Notes: a model not told the origin generated them from the letters alone. A stretch of DNA of 64,000 nucleotides from Curvibacter sp. CHRR-16 (GCF_018474005.1 NZ_JAHCSH010000007.1:47941-111940), one strand, 5' to 3'; positions 8,334-18,813 are shown, counted from the stretch's first letter. A program made the numbers and translations.

Positions 8334-9104
8334 ATGCCTGCACACTGTAACCCCGACCACCACGGCAGCACCGCCACGGCCCCCATAGTTCCCCGGCTTG
8401 CCGCTAGCGTTGTGCTGCTGCGTGACAGCCCAGAGGGTTTGCAGGTGCTCATGCAACGCCGCCCCAACGATGCAGCTGTACTGGGTGGTATTTGGGTGTT
8501 TCCGGGTGGTAAGGTGGATGCGACAGACTGTGTAGGCGACAGCACCGCCAACGGCCTTGCCACTTTGGCCTGCGCAGCAGTGCGCGAACTGCAAGAAGAA
8601 GCCGGCGTTTTTTTGCCCGATACCAGCCCGCACAGTCTGCGCCCTTGGGCCCGTTGGGTCACACCTGAGCGGCCCACCATGGGATCCTATCGCTACGACA
8701 CGCAGTTTTTTGTAGCACCTATGCCCACTGGGCAAGAAGCTGGTTGCGCCAACCATGAAAGCGAAGAAACGCGCTGGATCAGCCCACGCCAAGCACTGCA
8801 AAGCCATGACTCGGGCGACTTTGCACTGATGCCACCACAATATGTAATGCTGCTAGAGCTAGCAGCGCACCCCGACACCGCCAGCGCTTGGGCCCATGCC
8901 CTTATGCGGACTAGCTGGGCAAGTCAAGCCATCTTGCCAACCGCTGGCACCACTACCTGTGCAGTGGTGGTGCAAATGCCTGCTTGGCTGACTGCAATGC
9001 CAAGCATACCGACGGCACTGAGACTGCAACGCCAGGCTGATTATTGGCATATCACTGCATGCTTTGAAACAGAACTTTACGAAAATAGCATTAACGTTTT
9101 TTAA
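8334..9104 (+). CDS. NUDIX hydrolase
   Basis: 256 residues from the ATG at 8334. The Nudix box is recognisable as FPGGKVDATD followed, after a longer than usual insertion, by the core RELQEEAGV, whose glutamates bind the metal that drives pyrophosphate hydrolysis of a nucleoside-diphosphate-linked compound. Similar larger proteins are often compared with CoA- or nucleotide-sugar-cleaving NUDIX enzymes, but the substrate is not visible here. The open frame reaches back to 8250, inside the divergent SDR gene; 8334 is the first ATG outside that gene. No good ribosome-binding site precedes it, so the start is tentative. Confidence 0.8.
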   Translation: MPAHCNPDHHGSTATAPIVPRLAASVVLLRDSPEGLQVLMQRRPNDAAVLGGIWVFPGGKVDATDCVGDSTANGLATLACAAVRELQEEAGVFLPDTSPHSLRPWARWVTPERPTMGSYRYDTQFFVAPMPTGQEAGCANHESEETRWISPRQALQSHDSGDFALMPPQYVMLLELAAHPDTASAWAHALMRTSWASQAILPTAGTTTCAVVVQMPAWLTAMPSIPTALRLQRQADYWHITACFETELYENSINVF

Positions 9105-9136
9105 CGTAATAAAGGATAAATTTAGCAATCACCGCA

Positions 9137-9163
9137 CAAAACTCGCGAATCTTTGGCAGATAC
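9137..9163 (+). promoter_or_regulatory. possible sigma-28 (FliA) promoter of first chemoreceptor
   Basis: CAAA at 9137-9140 and GCAGATAC at 9156-9163 with exactly 15 bp between. The flagellar sigma-28 consensus is TAAA-N15-GCCGATAA, so this matches three of four and six of eight positions. It sits 37 bp before the chemoreceptor start, a plausible distance. Confidence 0.4.
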
Positions 9164-9199
9164 TGGCTAGAGTAAAAACAGAACAGTTGGAGATTGCAT

Positions 9200-10888
9200 A
9201 TGCTGCGCAACGCACGAATTGGCACCAAGTTGGGCTTAACCATGGGAGTGGTGATTGTGCTGGGATGGCTTAGCACAGCATTCAGCCTCTACCAACTGGT
9301 ACAGATCAGTGATAACGCCCACACTATCTTGCAAGACCCTCTGAAGGTGGAGCGCTTGATCAGTGACTGGTATCGCAACACTTATGCAGGGGTCAAACGC
9401 ACAGCGGCGATTGTCAAATCCAGCGACGACAGCCTGATGCAATACTTCGCGCAAGAGCAAGCAGAGTCCAGCAAGACCATTGATGAAATCCAAAAGGCCG
9501 TACAAGGCTTTATCAACACCCCAGCTGAAACAAAGCTCTACGAAGAGATTGCGGACAAACGCAAAGCTTATCTAGCAGCGCGCAACAGCATCTTGGCGCT
9601 CAAAAAAGAAGGCAAATTCGACGAGGCCAACCAAGTGTTCAACAGCCAGTTTGAGCCGTATTCCAAGGAATACATTGCCAAGGTGCAAGACTTGACCGAA
9701 ATGCAACGGCAAACGGTCAACGACTTGGAGAAGGAACTGCAGCAGCAACGCAGTTTGGCAATCAGCGTCGCCCTTGCATGCCTGCTGCTCAGTTCAGTAC
9801 TGAGCCTAGTATTCGCTTGGCTATTTGCCAAAGGCTTACTGCGCCCGCTGTATGCATCACAAGCCTTTGTGGAAAAAATTGAGCAAGGCGACCTGACCGC
9901 CTCCATCCATATCCAATCGGGTGATGAAATTGGCAAATTAACCCAATCCATGCAGCGCATGCAAAAGGCGCTGATTGGTCTGATCAGCACTGTACGCACA
10001 GGCTCAGAAAACGTGGCGGGCGCGAGTGCCGAAATCGCACAAGGCAATCAAGACTTGAGCATCCGTACTGAAAAGCAAGCCACATCGCTGCAAAGCACCG
10101 CCAGTGCTATGGAGCAACTGTCCTCTACCGTGCAATTGAACGCCGACAATGCCCAGCAAGCCAACCAACTGGCAGTGAGTGCGTCCAACATCGCAACCGA
10201 GGGGGGTGATGTGGTGCATGAAGTGGTGCAAACCATGCGCGGCATCCACGAAGCCAGTCAAAAGATAGCGGACATCATTGGTGTTATCGATGGCATTGCG
10301 TTCCAAACCAATATCCTGGCCCTCAATGCAGCAGTAGAAGCCGCCCGCGCTGGCGAACAAGGCCGTGGCTTTGCGGTGGTTGCCAGTGAGGTTCGCAGCT
10401 TGGCGCAACGCAGTGCCGATGCGGCCAAAGAAATCAAACAACTCATCCAAACCAGCGTAGACCGCGTTGAGCAAGGCACCGCACTGGTCGACAAAGCGGG
10501 GCAAACCATGGATGAGGTGGTCAGCAGTATCCGCCGCGTAACCGATATCGTGGGAGAAATCAGTGCTGCCAGCAAAGAGCAAAGCACTGGGGTCAACATG
10601 GTGGGCGATGCGGTGGTGCAAATGGATCAAACCACCCAACAAAATGCCGCTTTGGTGGAGGAAATGGCTGCGGCTGCTTCCAGCCTGAAAAACCAAGCCT
10701 TGGAGTTGGTGCAAGCTGCGGGTAGCTTCAAATTGCCCAACCAATTGGCCCACAGCACAACCCAAACCCAATGGGATAAACCGAAAATCATTCCATCGGC
10801 TCAAACTAGCAAGCGATCTGCAATCACCCCATCTGCCCGACCAGTTGCCATGCAACACGCAACAGAAGGCTCATGGGAAACTTTCTAA
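9200..10888 (+). CDS. methyl-accepting chemotaxis protein
   Basis: 562 residues from the ATG at 9200, which has GGAG eight bases upstream; a TTG two codons earlier is less likely. Layout: TM1 around 10-32, periplasmic four-helix-bundle ligand domain (about 33-190) with the [20 protein letters not shown] motif, TM2 around 191-215, HAMP, then the cytoplasmic methylation and signalling helices with the hairpin tip [20 protein letters not shown]. It signals to CheA through CheW. The C-terminus ends in SWETF, like the NWETF tether that recruits CheR and CheB in enteric receptors. A paralogue follows 140 bp downstream. Confidence 0.95.
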   Translation: MLRNARIGTKLGLTMGVVIVLGWLSTAFSLYQLVQISDNAHTILQDPLKVERLISDWYRNTYAGVKRTAAIVKSSDDSLMQYFAQEQAESSKTIDEIQKAVQGFINTPAETKLYEEIADKRKAYLAARNSILALKKEGKFDEANQVFNSQFEPYSKEYIAKVQDLTEMQRQTVNDLEKELQQQRSLAISVALACLLLSSVLSLVFAWLFAKGLLRPLYASQAFVEKIEQGDLTASIHIQSGDEIGKLTQSMQRMQKALIGLISTVRTGSENVAGASAEIAQGNQDLSIRTEKQATSLQSTASAMEQLSSTVQLNADNAQQANQLAVSASNIATEGGDVVHEVVQTMRGIHEASQKIADIIGVIDGIAFQTNILALNAAVEAARAGEQGRGFAVVASEVRSLAQRSADAAKEIKQLIQTSVDRVEQGTALVDKAGQTMDEVVSSIRRVTDIVGEISAASKEQSTGVNMVGDAVVQMDQTTQQNAALVEEMAAAASSLKNQALELVQAAGSFKLPNQLAHSTTQTQWDKPKIIPSAQTSKRSAITPSARPVAMQHATEGSWETF

Positions 10889-10980
10889 GCCCCTCTATTA
10901 ACCGGAAGTTACTGATCTTTATCGCTAAAGGAATTGAATTTGCCTCACAATAGTTTCCGCATATAGGTTGTCGTTTGGAT

Positions 10981-11007
10981 TCAAGGATTCCTTGGACAAG
11001 CCGATAG
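10981..11007 (+). promoter_or_regulatory. sigma-28 (FliA) promoter of second chemoreceptor
   Basis: TCAA at 10981-10984, 15 bp, then GCCGATAG at 11000-11007: three of four and seven of eight matches to TAAA-N15-GCCGATAA. The start codon is 22 bp downstream with AAGGAG in between, so the receptor is probably expressed with the flagellar and chemotaxis regulon. Confidence 0.65.
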
Positions 11008-11028
11008 ATTCCAAGAAGGAGACTAGAG

Positions 11029-12813
11029 ATGGGTAACTTGAAAATCAAGACGCGCCTTTTTGGCGGTTTTATTTTTGTGTTGTTGTTGGGCCTAATTCTC
11101 AGCACTTACAGCGTTGTACAAATGAAAGGTCTCTCCAAAGACCTCAACGCGCTGGCCAGTGATGGAATGATCAAAAACAAGCAGTTCAACGAGATCAAAA
11201 ACCACATGCAAGATGTGGCGCGGTGGTCGCGTGAGTACATGATGTACGAAGAGCCCGCCGTGATTGAGGCGTTGAAAAAGCAAATTGCCACAGCGCGGGC
11301 TGAAAACAGCAAACTCATCAAAGAGTTGGAAAGTAGCGTCACCAATCCAGAGATTCAGGCACTGCTAGAAAAAATCAAAGACAGCAGTAAAAAGTACGAC
11401 GATGGCTTGGATTCATTGCTTTTGGCTGCTGACAACTCCTTCCGAGCAGGTGCCATTGCCATCATGGCTACCACGCAAAAGCAGATGCAAGATGCGATGT
11501 TCAAAGCCATCGATGAAGCCATCTCGCTGCAAAACAACATTGCCAACGACTTGGCTACTGGCGGTGAAAACACGGCCAACATTTCCACAGGCATCATTGG
11601 TGTGGGCGTTGCTGTGATGCTGATTGCAGGCCTTTTGATGGCCTACACCACCACACAAGCCATCGTATCCGCCCTCAAACAAGCGGCAGAAGCAGCCAGC
11701 CACATTGCCAAAGGCGACTTGAGCCACCAAATTGTGAACAACCGCCGCGATGAACTGGGTGAATTGTTAGATGCCATGGCGGCTATGCAAGCGTCCTTGA
11801 CGAGCTTGGTCACCGCTGTGCGTACTGGCGCGGACTCGGTAGCCACTGCCAGTAGTGAAATTGCCCAAGGCAACCACGATTTGTCTGCCCGCACCGAACA
11901 ACAGGCCAGCGCATTGGAGAAAACTTCCTCCAACATGCAAAACCTCAACTCCACTGTGCAGCAAAACGCCGACAACGCACGCCAAGCTAACCAGTTGGCA
12001 CAAAACGCCAGCTCTGTTGCGGTAAACGGTGGCGATGTGGTGTCCCAAGTAATTGAGACCATGAAGGGCATCAACGAGGCCAGCCGCAAGATTGCTGACA
12101 TCATCAGTGTGATTGATGGCATTGCGTTCCAAACCAACATCTTGGCTCTGAACGCCGCGGTAGAGGCCGCCCGTGCTGGCGAACAAGGCCGCGGCTTTGC
12201 GGTCGTAGCCAGTGAAGTGCGCAGTTTGGCAGGGCGATCGGCCGAGGCAGCCAAAGAAATCAAAACACTGATTGGCAACAGCGTTGAGCGGGTAGAAAAA
12301 GGCTCGACCCAAGTCGATCAGGCGGGACAGATCATGCAAGATGTGGTTGCCAGCATCCGCCGCGTCACCGATATCATGGGCGAAATCAGTGCTGCCAGTA
12401 TTGAACAAAGCACTGGCGTATCGCAAATTGGGCAAACCATCAGCAGCATGGATTTGACCACCCAACAAAATGCCGCCTTGGTGGAAGAAATGGCTGCGGC
12501 AGCATCCAGCCTCAAAAGCCAATCGGGTGAGTTGGTCAATGCGGTGAGTGTCTTCAAAATCAGTGGTCACCACACGCCCGTCCAGATCAGTAGCCCCAGC
12601 AAGCCAGCAACCAGCGCTGCTGGCCCCAGCAGTGCAGCCAAAGCCCCCCCAGCAGTGGCAAGCAAAACCAGCTCAAGTTCTATTAGCAGCAAGCTGCCTA
12701 TTCGACCTGTGACAACCAGCCGCATTAGCAAGCCAGCTCCTGCTCCTGCCCCTGCGAGCTTGCCCAAACCATTGGCTACCACTGCCTCCGAAGATGACTG
12801 GGAAACGTTTTAA
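11029..12813 (+). CDS. methyl-accepting chemotaxis protein
   Basis: 594 residues with AAGGAG upstream of the ATG. TM1 is at about 10-30, the periplasmic domain contains the [17 protein letters not shown] segment, TM2 is at about 190-212, then HAMP, and the signalling tip [20 protein letters not shown] nearly identical to that of the upstream receptor. The tail is a linker rich in Ser, Ala and Pro of about 90 residues ending in DWETF, a likely CheR/CheB tether on a flexible arm. The ligand domain is clearly different from the upstream receptor, so a different stimulus is likely. It overlaps dusC by 4 bp tail to tail. Confidence 0.95.
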   Translation: MGNLKIKTRLFGGFIFVLLLGLILSTYSVVQMKGLSKDLNALASDGMIKNKQFNEIKNHMQDVARWSREYMMYEEPAVIEALKKQIATARAENSKLIKELESSVTNPEIQALLEKIKDSSKKYDDGLDSLLLAADNSFRAGAIAIMATTQKQMQDAMFKAIDEAISLQNNIANDLATGGENTANISTGIIGVGVAVMLIAGLLMAYTTTQAIVSALKQAAEAASHIAKGDLSHQIVNNRRDELGELLDAMAAMQASLTSLVTAVRTGADSVATASSEIAQGNHDLSARTEQQASALEKTSSNMQNLNSTVQQNADNARQANQLAQNASSVAVNGGDVVSQVIETMKGINEASRKIADIISVIDGIAFQTNILALNAAVEAARAGEQGRGFAVVASEVRSLAGRSAEAAKEIKTLIGNSVERVEKGSTQVDQAGQIMQDVVASIRRVTDIMGEISAASIEQSTGVSQIGQTISSMDLTTQQNAALVEEMAAAASSLKSQSGELVNAVSVFKISGHHTPVQISSPSKPATSAAGPSSAAKAPPAVASKTSSSSISSKLPIRPVTTSRISKPAPAPAPASLPKPLATTASEDDWETF

Positions 12814-13844
12814 GGTTTGATATGGGTTTGCAGCCACGCGTCCATGTCACTGGGACGCGTGAGTGTGCGAACCGCATCAAAAGCCGTTTGGGCTTCGGGG
12901 TAGTGGCGGCGCAAATACAACAGCCATTGCTTCACACGCCCCGCTTGTTGACGCTGCTCCAATCGCGTCGTGGCCACTGTCCAAAAAGCATGCATCAATG
13001 GTGCCAAATCCTGCCACGACCAATCAGGCCCAGGCTGCCCCAAGTTGCCGCTAGCACTGCCTAGCTCGGCCAATATATTGCGCGCCAGTGCAGGTCTGGC
13101 CACCATGCCACGCCCCAACATCAAGGTATAGCAACCACTTTCTTGCACTGCTTGGCAGGCGTCATGGGGTGTCCACATCTCCCCATTGACCACAACAGGT
13201 ATGCGTACCGCTTGACGCACATCTGCCACCCTATGCCAGTAAGCCGGCGGTTTGTACCCTTGGGCTTTGGTACGGGCATGCACCACCAATTCAGCAGCGC
13301 CTCCCGCTTCCAGAGCCTGTGCACAATCCAACGCCAACGCATCATCCATGTAACCCAAACGCATCTTGGCCGTTACAGGAATGCTCCTAGGCACCGCCTG
13401 CCGCACGGCATCTACGATGCGCTGCAACTGGTCTGGAAACTGCAGCAACATGGCCCCACCACCGTGGCGATTGACCACTTTGGCGGGGCAACCGAAATTC
13501 AAATCGATGCCCGGTGCCCCCATCTGGGCCAAGCGCGCCGCATTGTCGGCCATGCAAATGGGGTCAGAACCCAATAATTGGGGCCACACAGGAACCCCAG
13601 CGGGCGTGCACGCACCAAACTCCAGTTCAGGCACGGTACGCAGCAAGGATTTTTCAGGTTGCAGGCAATTGGTGATGCGAATGAATTCCGATACACACTT
13701 TTCCACCCCACCGACGCGGGTCAAGATGTCGCGCAACACAAAGTCCAGCAAACCCTCCATTGGGGCCAGATAAATGCGAACCGGTAACCCTAGTCCGATT
13801 GGACTATTGGGTTTGCTTTCGGATACAGCTACCATGGAGTCCAT
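12810..13844 (-). CDS. dusC: tRNA-dihydrouridine(16) synthase DusC
   Basis: 344 residues, a flavin enzyme that reduces a specific uridine in the D-loop of tRNA. Features: [16 protein letters not shown] at the N-terminal FMN site, [11 protein letters not shown] with the catalytic cysteine, [22 protein letters not shown], and [10 protein letters not shown] followed by the [11 protein letters not shown] phosphate-binding loop. The EG-L-D-F wording and overall length fit the DusC rather than DusA or DusB group. Start at 13844 or at the ATG three codons later; no strong ribosome-binding site decides. It diverges from the PEP-CTERM gene with only 27 bp between starts. Confidence 0.92.
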   Translation of the reverse strand: MDSMVAVSESKPNSPIGLGLPVRIYLAPMEGLLDFVLRDILTRVGGVEKCVSEFIRITNCLQPEKSLLRTVPELEFGACTPAGVPVWPQLLGSDPICMADNAARLAQMGAPGIDLNFGCPAKVVNRHGGGAMLLQFPDQLQRIVDAVRQAVPRSIPVTAKMRLGYMDDALALDCAQALEAGGAAELVVHARTKAQGYKPPAYWHRVADVRQAVRIPVVVNGEMWTPHDACQAVQESGCYTLMLGRGMVARPALARNILAELGSASGNLGQPGPDWSWQDLAPLMHAFWTVATTRLEQRQQAGRVKQWLLYLRRHYPEAQTAFDAVRTLTRPSDMDAWLQTHIKP

Positions 13845-13871
13845 TCATAAAATTTCTGTAAGGGAAACGGC

Positions 13872-14918
13872 ATGCGCCACAACATTTTGCGCACTATGAC
13901 AGTGGCTGCTATGGCAGCGATTGTTCCATGGGGAGTCCATGCCGCTGGATTGTCCTTCAGCGAAGGGTTGAGCCAATTCAACGTGATTGTCCTCGGCGAT
14001 GCACAGGTCAACTCCCACGTGGATGGTCGTACTTATGTAGGAGGTAACCTGACGGGTACCGGTGACTTTGTACAACACCCCAACGGCTTGGCATCCTCCA
14101 GCTACTCTGGCCTGACGGTCATGGGCAATGCCAAGTTCAACAGCGTCAATGGTTTGGGAACCTATGTTGGTGGTAATTTAACGGGTGGAAACGTCAACAG
14201 TGGTGCTGCTCGCATTAAAGGCAATGTGAGCAACTCCAACATCAATGGCAGCAGCAAAGCGGCTATTGGTGGAACCATCAAATCCAGCAACATCAACGCA
14301 GGCCAACTCTCCGGCAGCAACAAGACCTCTGCGCTCAATAGCGCTGCTGCCGTCGCCAGTTCAACCGACTTCAGCACAGTGTTCAATCAAGGTTCCAGCT
14401 TCTTGAGTGGACTCAAAGACACGGGTGGCAGCGTTGTGTTTAGCAACAACAACTCCAAAGTCACCTTCAACGCCAAAGCGGGGGCTGATGGCTTGGCAGT
14501 TTTCAACTTGAGCAGCATTGATGACAAAGTTTTCGCAGCTGGCGAGTTTTCCTTCAATCTGAATGGTGCTAAGGGCATCATCTTCAACAGCGACAACGCG
14601 AAAATCACCATTTCTGCGAACTTTTTGAATGGCTCGGCTAGTTTGGGCAACCAAATGCTGTGGAATTTCTACAAAGCCACTGATGTGACGCTGAACAACC
14701 AATTTGGTGGCAGCATCGTGGCTACCAATGCCAAGTTGACCAACAACAACAACATCGAAGGTACCGTGGTCGTCAAAACCTTGTACCAGAATGGAGAGAT
14801 CCACTCCGATCCTTTCTGCGAACCCATTCCCTCGATTCCAGAACCTTCCACTTACGCCCTCATGGCTTTGGGCGTAGCGATGGTTTCTTTGGTCGCAGCC
14901 AAGCGCCGTTCTGCATAA
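13872..14918 (+). CDS. choice-of-anchor A surface protein with PEP-CTERM signal
   Basis: 348 residues. Signal peptide at 1-24 (ends GVHA). The body fits the choice-of-anchor A family: FNVIVLGDAQVNSHVDGR near the start, repeated YVGGNLTG, and many Asn/Ser/Gly-rich beta-helix-like turns (GNVSNSNINGSS, KSSNINAGQLSG). The C-terminus is a PEP-CTERM sorting signal: IPEPSTYALM, a hydrophobic helix and the basic tail AAKRR. Such proteins are cut by an exosortase and deposited on the surface or in the matrix; no exosortase gene is in this window. AAGGG upstream of the ATG supports the start. A strong terminator follows. Confidence 0.88.
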   Translation: MRHNILRTMTVAAMAAIVPWGVHAAGLSFSEGLSQFNVIVLGDAQVNSHVDGRTYVGGNLTGTGDFVQHPNGLASSSYSGLTVMGNAKFNSVNGLGTYVGGNLTGGNVNSGAARIKGNVSNSNINGSSKAAIGGTIKSSNINAGQLSGSNKTSALNSAAAVASSTDFSTVFNQGSSFLSGLKDTGGSVVFSNNNSKVTFNAKAGADGLAVFNLSSIDDKVFAAGEFSFNLNGAKGIIFNSDNAKITISANFLNGSASLGNQMLWNFYKATDVTLNNQFGGSIVATNAKLTNNNNIEGTVVVKTLYQNGEIHSDPFCEPIPSIPEPSTYALMALGVAMVSLVAAKRRSA

Positions 14919-14935
14919 AAACATCGTCAGCGCTA

Positions 14936-14966
14936 CAAAAAAAAGCCACCGCAAGGTGGCTTTTTT
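14936..14966. terminator. bidirectional terminator between surface protein and ahpF
   Basis: Stem GCCACC (14945-14950), loop gcaa, GGTGGC (14955-14960), followed by six T and preceded by a run of A, so it can stop transcripts arriving from both convergent genes. Confidence 0.85.
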
Positions 14967-15005
14967 ACTGGAACAAGCGAATGCCCTAGCGCCATCGCGT
15001 CGCCA

Positions 15006-16562
15006 TCAGTGGCGAATCAGGTGATCAAAGGCAGACAGCGCAGCCTTGGCTCCATCACCTGCAGCGATGATGATTTGCTTGTAAGGCACAGTGGTGCAGT
15101 CACCCGCCGCAAACACGCCTGGCAGATTGGTCTGGCCCTTGGCATCGACCACGATTTCGCCAAACTTGCTCAACTCCACCGTGCCTTTGAGGAACTCGGT
15201 GTTGGGCACCAAACCAATTTGCACAAACACGCCCGCCAGTGGCACGGTGTGCTCGGTGCCATCGGCACGGCTCTTGTACTTCAGACCATTGACCTTGCCA
15301 TCGGCACCCGTGATTTCGGTCGTCTGCGCATTGGTATGGATGGTCACATTGGGCAAACTCTGGAGCTTGTTGACCAACACGGCATCGGCCTTGAGCTGGT
15401 CATTGAACTCGATCAATGTCACGTGCTTGACCACACCTGCCAAGTCAATAGCCGCTTCCACCCCCGAGTTACCGCCACCAATCACCGCCGTGTCCTTGCC
15501 CTTGAAGAGCGGGCCATCACAGTGCGGGCAATAGGCTACACCCTTGGTTTTGTACTCGGCTTCGCCGGGCACGTTCACATTGCGCCAGCGGGCACCGGTG
15601 GACAAAATGACGGTCTTGCTCTTGAGCACACCACCGCCAGTGAGCTGCACCTCGATCAAACCACCGGGCTGGTTGGCTGGAATCAGCTTGGCCACGGTTT
15701 GCAGCGTCATCACATCCACGCCATATTGACGGGTATGGGCTTCCAACGCGGTGGACAGTTTGGGGCCATCAGTCTCCAAGATGGAGATGTAATTCTCAAT
15801 CGACAGGGTGTCGTTCACCTGTCCGCCAAAGCGCTCGGCCACCACGCCAACGCGGATGCCTTTGCGCGCTGCATACACCGCAGCGGCTGCCCCAGCAGGG
15901 CCACCACCGACCACCAGCACGTCATACGGTGCTTTGGCGCTGAGCTTTTCGGCTTCGCGTTGGGCGGCACCGGTGTCGAGCTTGGCGACGATTTCTTCCA
16001 CGCTCATGCGGCCAGAGCCAAACACTTGGCCGTTGAGGTAGACCATGGGCACCGCCATGACTTCACGCTCGGTCACTTCCTGCTGGAAGGTGCCGCCTTC
16101 GATCACCGTGGTTTTGATCGCGGGGTTCAAAATCGCCATGAGAGAGAGCGCTTGCACCACGTCGGGGCAGTTGTGGCAGGTCAGGCTCATGTACATCTCA
16201 AAGTGGAAGTCCCCCTGCAGCGCCTTGATCTGCTCGATCGTCTCGGCTTCCACCTTGGGTGGGTGGCCGCCCGTCCACAGCAAGGCCAACACCAGCGAGG
16301 TGAACTCGTGACCCAAAGGCAAGCCAGCGAAACGCAGGCTGCTACTCGATCCAATGCGCTGCAGCGAGAACGAGGGCTTACGGGCGTCCATGCCATCGGT
16401 GCGCAAGGTGATCTTGTCGGCACGCAGGCTGGCAATGGTTTGTAAGAGAGACAGGGTGTCGCGGCTGGCCTCGCTATCGTCCAAAGACGCCACCAGCTCG
16501 AACGGTTGGGTGACACGTTCCAGGTAGGCAGCTAACTGGTCTTTGAGGGCTTGATCGAGCAT
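15006..16562 (-). CDS. ahpF: alkyl hydroperoxide reductase subunit F
   Basis: Flavoprotein that moves electrons from NADH to AhpC. From the ATG at 16562, preceded by AAGGAT, the product is 518 residues, normal for AhpF. Order of parts: N-terminal double thioredoxin-like domain with the redox pair CHNC near residue 130; FAD-binding [10 protein letters not shown]; the second redox pair CPHC in [17 protein letters not shown]-binding [10 protein letters not shown]; and the closing FAD motif GVFAAGDCT. It is downstream of ahpC on the same strand, separated by 185 bp that hold a stem-loop terminator and an intergenic repeat. Confidence 0.97.
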   Translation of the reverse strand: MLDQALKDQLAAYLERVTQPFELVASLDDSEASRDTLSLLQTIASLRADKITLRTDGMDARKPSFSLQRIGSSSSLRFAGLPLGHEFTSLVLALLWTGGHPPKVEAETIEQIKALQGDFHFEMYMSLTCHNCPDVVQALSLMAILNPAIKTTVIEGGTFQQEVTEREVMAVPMVYLNGQVFGSGRMSVEEIVAKLDTGAAQREAEKLSAKAPYDVLVVGGGPAGAAAAVYAARKGIRVGVVAERFGGQVNDTLSIENYISILETDGPKLSTALEAHTRQYGVDVMTLQTVAKLIPANQPGGLIEVQLTGGGVLKSKTVILSTGARWRNVNVPGEAEYKTKGVAYCPHCDGPLFKGKDTAVIGGGNSGVEAAIDLAGVVKHVTLIEFNDQLKADAVLVNKLQSLPNVTIHTNAQTTEITGADGKVNGLKYKSRADGTEHTVPLAGVFVQIGLVPNTEFLKGTVELSKFGEIVVDAKGQTNLPGVFAAGDCTTVPYKQIIIAAGDGAKAALSAFDHLIRH

Positions 16563-16591
16563 GGCAGATATCCTTTCAACGGGCACTAATT

Positions 16592-16640
16592 ACTATCATT
16601 TTTATAGCGCTTTAAGCTTATTAGACGGGCGCTACAGGTC
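16592..16640. repeat. degenerate Comamonadaceae-type intergenic repeat
   Basis: The stretch from ACTATCATTTTTATAGCGC to GGGCGCTACAGG has an ACTAT/ATAG inverted core, then GCGCTT, then GGGCGCTA. I recognise this layout as a short repeat scattered between genes in Comamonadaceae genomes; copy number cannot be counted here. It lies directly upstream of the ahpF ribosome-binding site. Confidence 0.5.
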
Positions 16641-16651
16641 AATTTGGGCAC

Positions 16652-16697
16652 AAAAAAGCCGGACGGCAAAACGCAAGGCGTTTTGACGCTGTCCGGC
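16652..16697 (-). terminator. stem-loop terminator between ahpC and ahpF
   Basis: Read on the minus strand: GCCGGAC, a second stem AAAACGC/GCGTTTT, GTCCGGC, then six T. It follows ahpC and precedes ahpF, so it would stop most ahpC transcripts and lower ahpF expression relative to ahpC. Confidence 0.75.
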
Positions 16698-16747
16698 TGG
16701 TGGATGCCCTCGTGAGGGCACCTTGGTAGCCGTGTTACAGGCGTGGT

Positions 16748-17323
16748 TTAGATCTTGCCGACCAGATCCAAAGAAGGAGTCAAAGTCTTGGCGCCTTCTT
16801 TCCACTTGGCGGGGCACACTTGGCCGGGATTGGCGGCGGTGAACTGAGCAGCCTTGAGCTTGCGCAGGGTTTCGGACACGTCACGGGCGATTTCATTGCT
16901 GTGGATTTCAGCGGTCTTGATCACGCCTTCGGGGTTGATGATGAAGGTACCGCGCAGTGCCAAGCCTTCTTCAGGGATGTGCACACCAAACGCGTTGGTC
17001 AGTTGGTGGGTTGGGTCACCAACCAGTGGGAACTGGGCCTTGCCCACAGCGGCAGACGTTTCGTGCCACACCTTGTGGGAGAAGTGGGTGTCGGTAGTCA
17101 CGATGTAGACCTCGGCACCGGCCTTTTGGAATTCAGCGTAGTTGTCAGCAGCGTCTTCGATTTCTGTGGGGCAGTTGAAAGTGAACGCTGCAGGCATGAA
17201 GATCAGCACAGACCACTTGCCTTTGAGGGATTCATCGCTCACGGTGATGAAGTCGGCTTTGCCATTGCGGCTCAGGAACGCTTGGGTTTTGAACGGTTGA
17301 ACTTGTGTGTTGATCAAAGACAT
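16748..17323 (-). CDS. ahpC: alkyl hydroperoxide reductase subunit C (peroxiredoxin)
   Basis: 191-residue 2-Cys peroxiredoxin that reduces hydrogen peroxide and organic peroxides. Peroxidatic Cys51 sits in MPAAFTFNCPTE, and resolving Cys170 in PGQVCPAKW near the C-terminus. AGGAAAA before the ATG supports the start. Reduced by AhpF, encoded downstream after an intervening terminator. The 5' leader contains the palindrome GTTCG-ttttg-CGAAC (17357-17371) and a 9-bp direct repeat GACGAAGTT (17351 and 17374); these could be regulator or RNA-structure sites, but I cannot identify a clear OxyR box. Confidence 0.97.
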   Translation of the reverse strand: MSLINTQVQPFKTQAFLSRNGKADFITVSDESLKGKWSVLIFMPAAFTFNCPTEIEDAADNYAEFQKAGAEVYIVTTDTHFSHKVWHETSAAVGKAQFPLVGDPTHQLTNAFGVHIPEEGLALRGTFIINPEGVIKTAEIHSNEIARDVSETLRKLKAAQFTAANPGQVCPAKWKEGAKTLTPSLDLVGKI

Positions 17324-17499
17324 GGGGTTTTCCTCTTCTCTGTTGGGTTAGACGAAGTTCGTTTTGCGAACAAGACGAAGTTTAAAACAGCTATCGATTT
17401 TTAGCAGTTGATTAACCTGATCAATCGGATTGGTAAAAACTATGGCCTCGCACAGGAGGCCATAGCCGAGACCTATCAGACGGGATGGCAGGGCTGGTG

Positions 17500-18813
17500 T
17501 CAGAGCGCTTTGCCCTCGAACAGCTTGTGGTGCAAGCGGCGCAGTGACCACCACACCCCCCCCACCACCACCGGAATAGCCAGCGCAGCGGTGCCCTCGG
17601 CACTCCACGGCCAACCCAGGTAGTGCGCCCCCTTGGCCAGGTAACTCACCAGCCCCACGATGTAGTAGCTAATGGCCGCCACCGACAGCCCCTCCACCGT
17701 GCTTTGCAGACGCAACTGCAGGTCGCCACGCTTGTCCATGGCGGCCAGCAGTTGCTGGCTGCTTTGCTGCTGCTCAATCTCCACCCGCGTGCGCAACAAA
17801 TTGCTCATGCGCGAAATGCGGCCCGATAACGCCTCCTGTCGGCGTGCCGTGGATTCGCAGGTTTTGCGCGCTGGCGTCAGGCGGCGTTGCATGAACTCGG
17901 CAATGGTTTGCACGCCACCCAAGCGGGTTTCGGCAATGTCGTGAATGCGGCTATCGACCAGCTCGAAATACGCCGCACTGGCCGAAAAGCGCGAGTAGGT
18001 AGCCGCATGCTGGCTCTCCACCTGCCCGGCCAAACGGGTCAGCTTGTCCAGCAATTCGGGCTCACTCTGGCGGGTGGCATCGCGAATGGAACCCGCCAAC
18101 TCAGCCAGCTCGCGCTCGGCACTGGCCAGCACACCGCCTGCCGCACGCGCCGCAGGCAGCCCCAAGAGCGCCGCCATGCGGTAGGTTTCAATCTCCAGCA
18201 AACGCTGCACCAAACGGCCCAAGCGGCGCGATGCCGCCGCCTCGGCCAACACCACCATGCGCGAGAAACCATCGGCATGCACCGCAAAGTCGGTATAGAC
18301 CTGCGCGAAACCGTTGTCCACCTGCGAAGCCACTAGGCTGTCTTCGTGCAGCATGCTCTTGAGCAAATGACCCTGCTCAAAGGCCTGCTGCGTCAGCGTC
18401 CACACATGCATGGCGCACAAGCACGTCCCAGGCAATGCGGCCAGCCACTCCTGTGGCACGCGGTCGGTGGCCGCTTCGGGGCTACGCCCATCCAACTCAG
18501 GATGGCTGGGCGCGGCCATGAAGGTCCAGCTCACAAATTCGCTGTGCAATTCCCAGCGCAAGCGGTAGCGCCCCAAATCAAGCCGCAGGTGGATGCTGGA
18601 CGCATCGGGTGCGCTCTGGTGGTGGTCGTGCGCCAAACGCGCCAAGTGCGCCCGACTGGCTTCGCGCTGACTGGCATCGCACACCATGACGATGTGCGAG
18701 ATCAGCTGCGGCACCTCCATCATTTCGGGCGGACGGGCGTGCACCTCGTTGTGCAGCGCCATGCGCTCAGCATGCTGGGGAATCAGGGGGCTCTCTTTCA
18801 CAGTACTCACCAT
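17500..18813 (-). CDS. DUF3422 family membrane protein
   Basis: 437 residues from the ATG at 18813, chosen because AGGAG lies five bases upstream, overlapping the stop of the preceding gene. The N-terminal HNEVHARPPEMMEVPQLISHI stretch is the hallmark of DUF3422. A long helical central part follows, with coiled-coil character around 300-370, and two hydrophobic segments at about 385-430 anchor the C-terminus in the inner membrane. The family has no established function. Last gene of a tight operon with tatD, a spermidine-synthase-like gene and a GspE-like ATPase. Confidence 0.85.
   Translation of the reverse strand: MVSTVKESPLIPQHAERMALHNEVHARPPEMMEVPQLISHIVMVCDASQREASRAHLARLAHDHHQSAPDASSIHLRLDLGRYRLRWELHSEFVSWTFMAAPSHPELDGRSPEAATDRVPQEWLAALPGTCLCAMHVWTLTQQAFEQGHLLKSMLHEDSLVASQVDNGFAQVYTDFAVHADGFSRMVVLAEAAASRRLGRLVQRLLEIETYRMAALLGLPAARAAGGVLASAERELAELAGSIRDATRQSEPELLDKLTRLAGQVESQHAATYSRFSASAAYFELVDSRIHDIAETRLGGVQTIAEFMQRRLTPARKTCESTARRQEALSGRISRMSNLLRTRVEIEQQQSSQQLLAAMDKRGDLQLRLQSTVEGLSVAAISYYIVGLVSYLAKGAHYLGWPWSAEGTAALAIPVVVGGVWWSLRRLHHKLFEGKAL

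Noticed and set aside
15009..16445. 478-residue open frame on the plus strand opposite ahpF
   Set aside because: It is the antisense shadow of ahpF, rich in His and Gln with no domain; ahpF has all expected motifs.
17324..17499. OxyR site upstream of ahpC
   Set aside because: ATAG and ATCAAT elements are present but do not form a convincing spaced OxyR motif.
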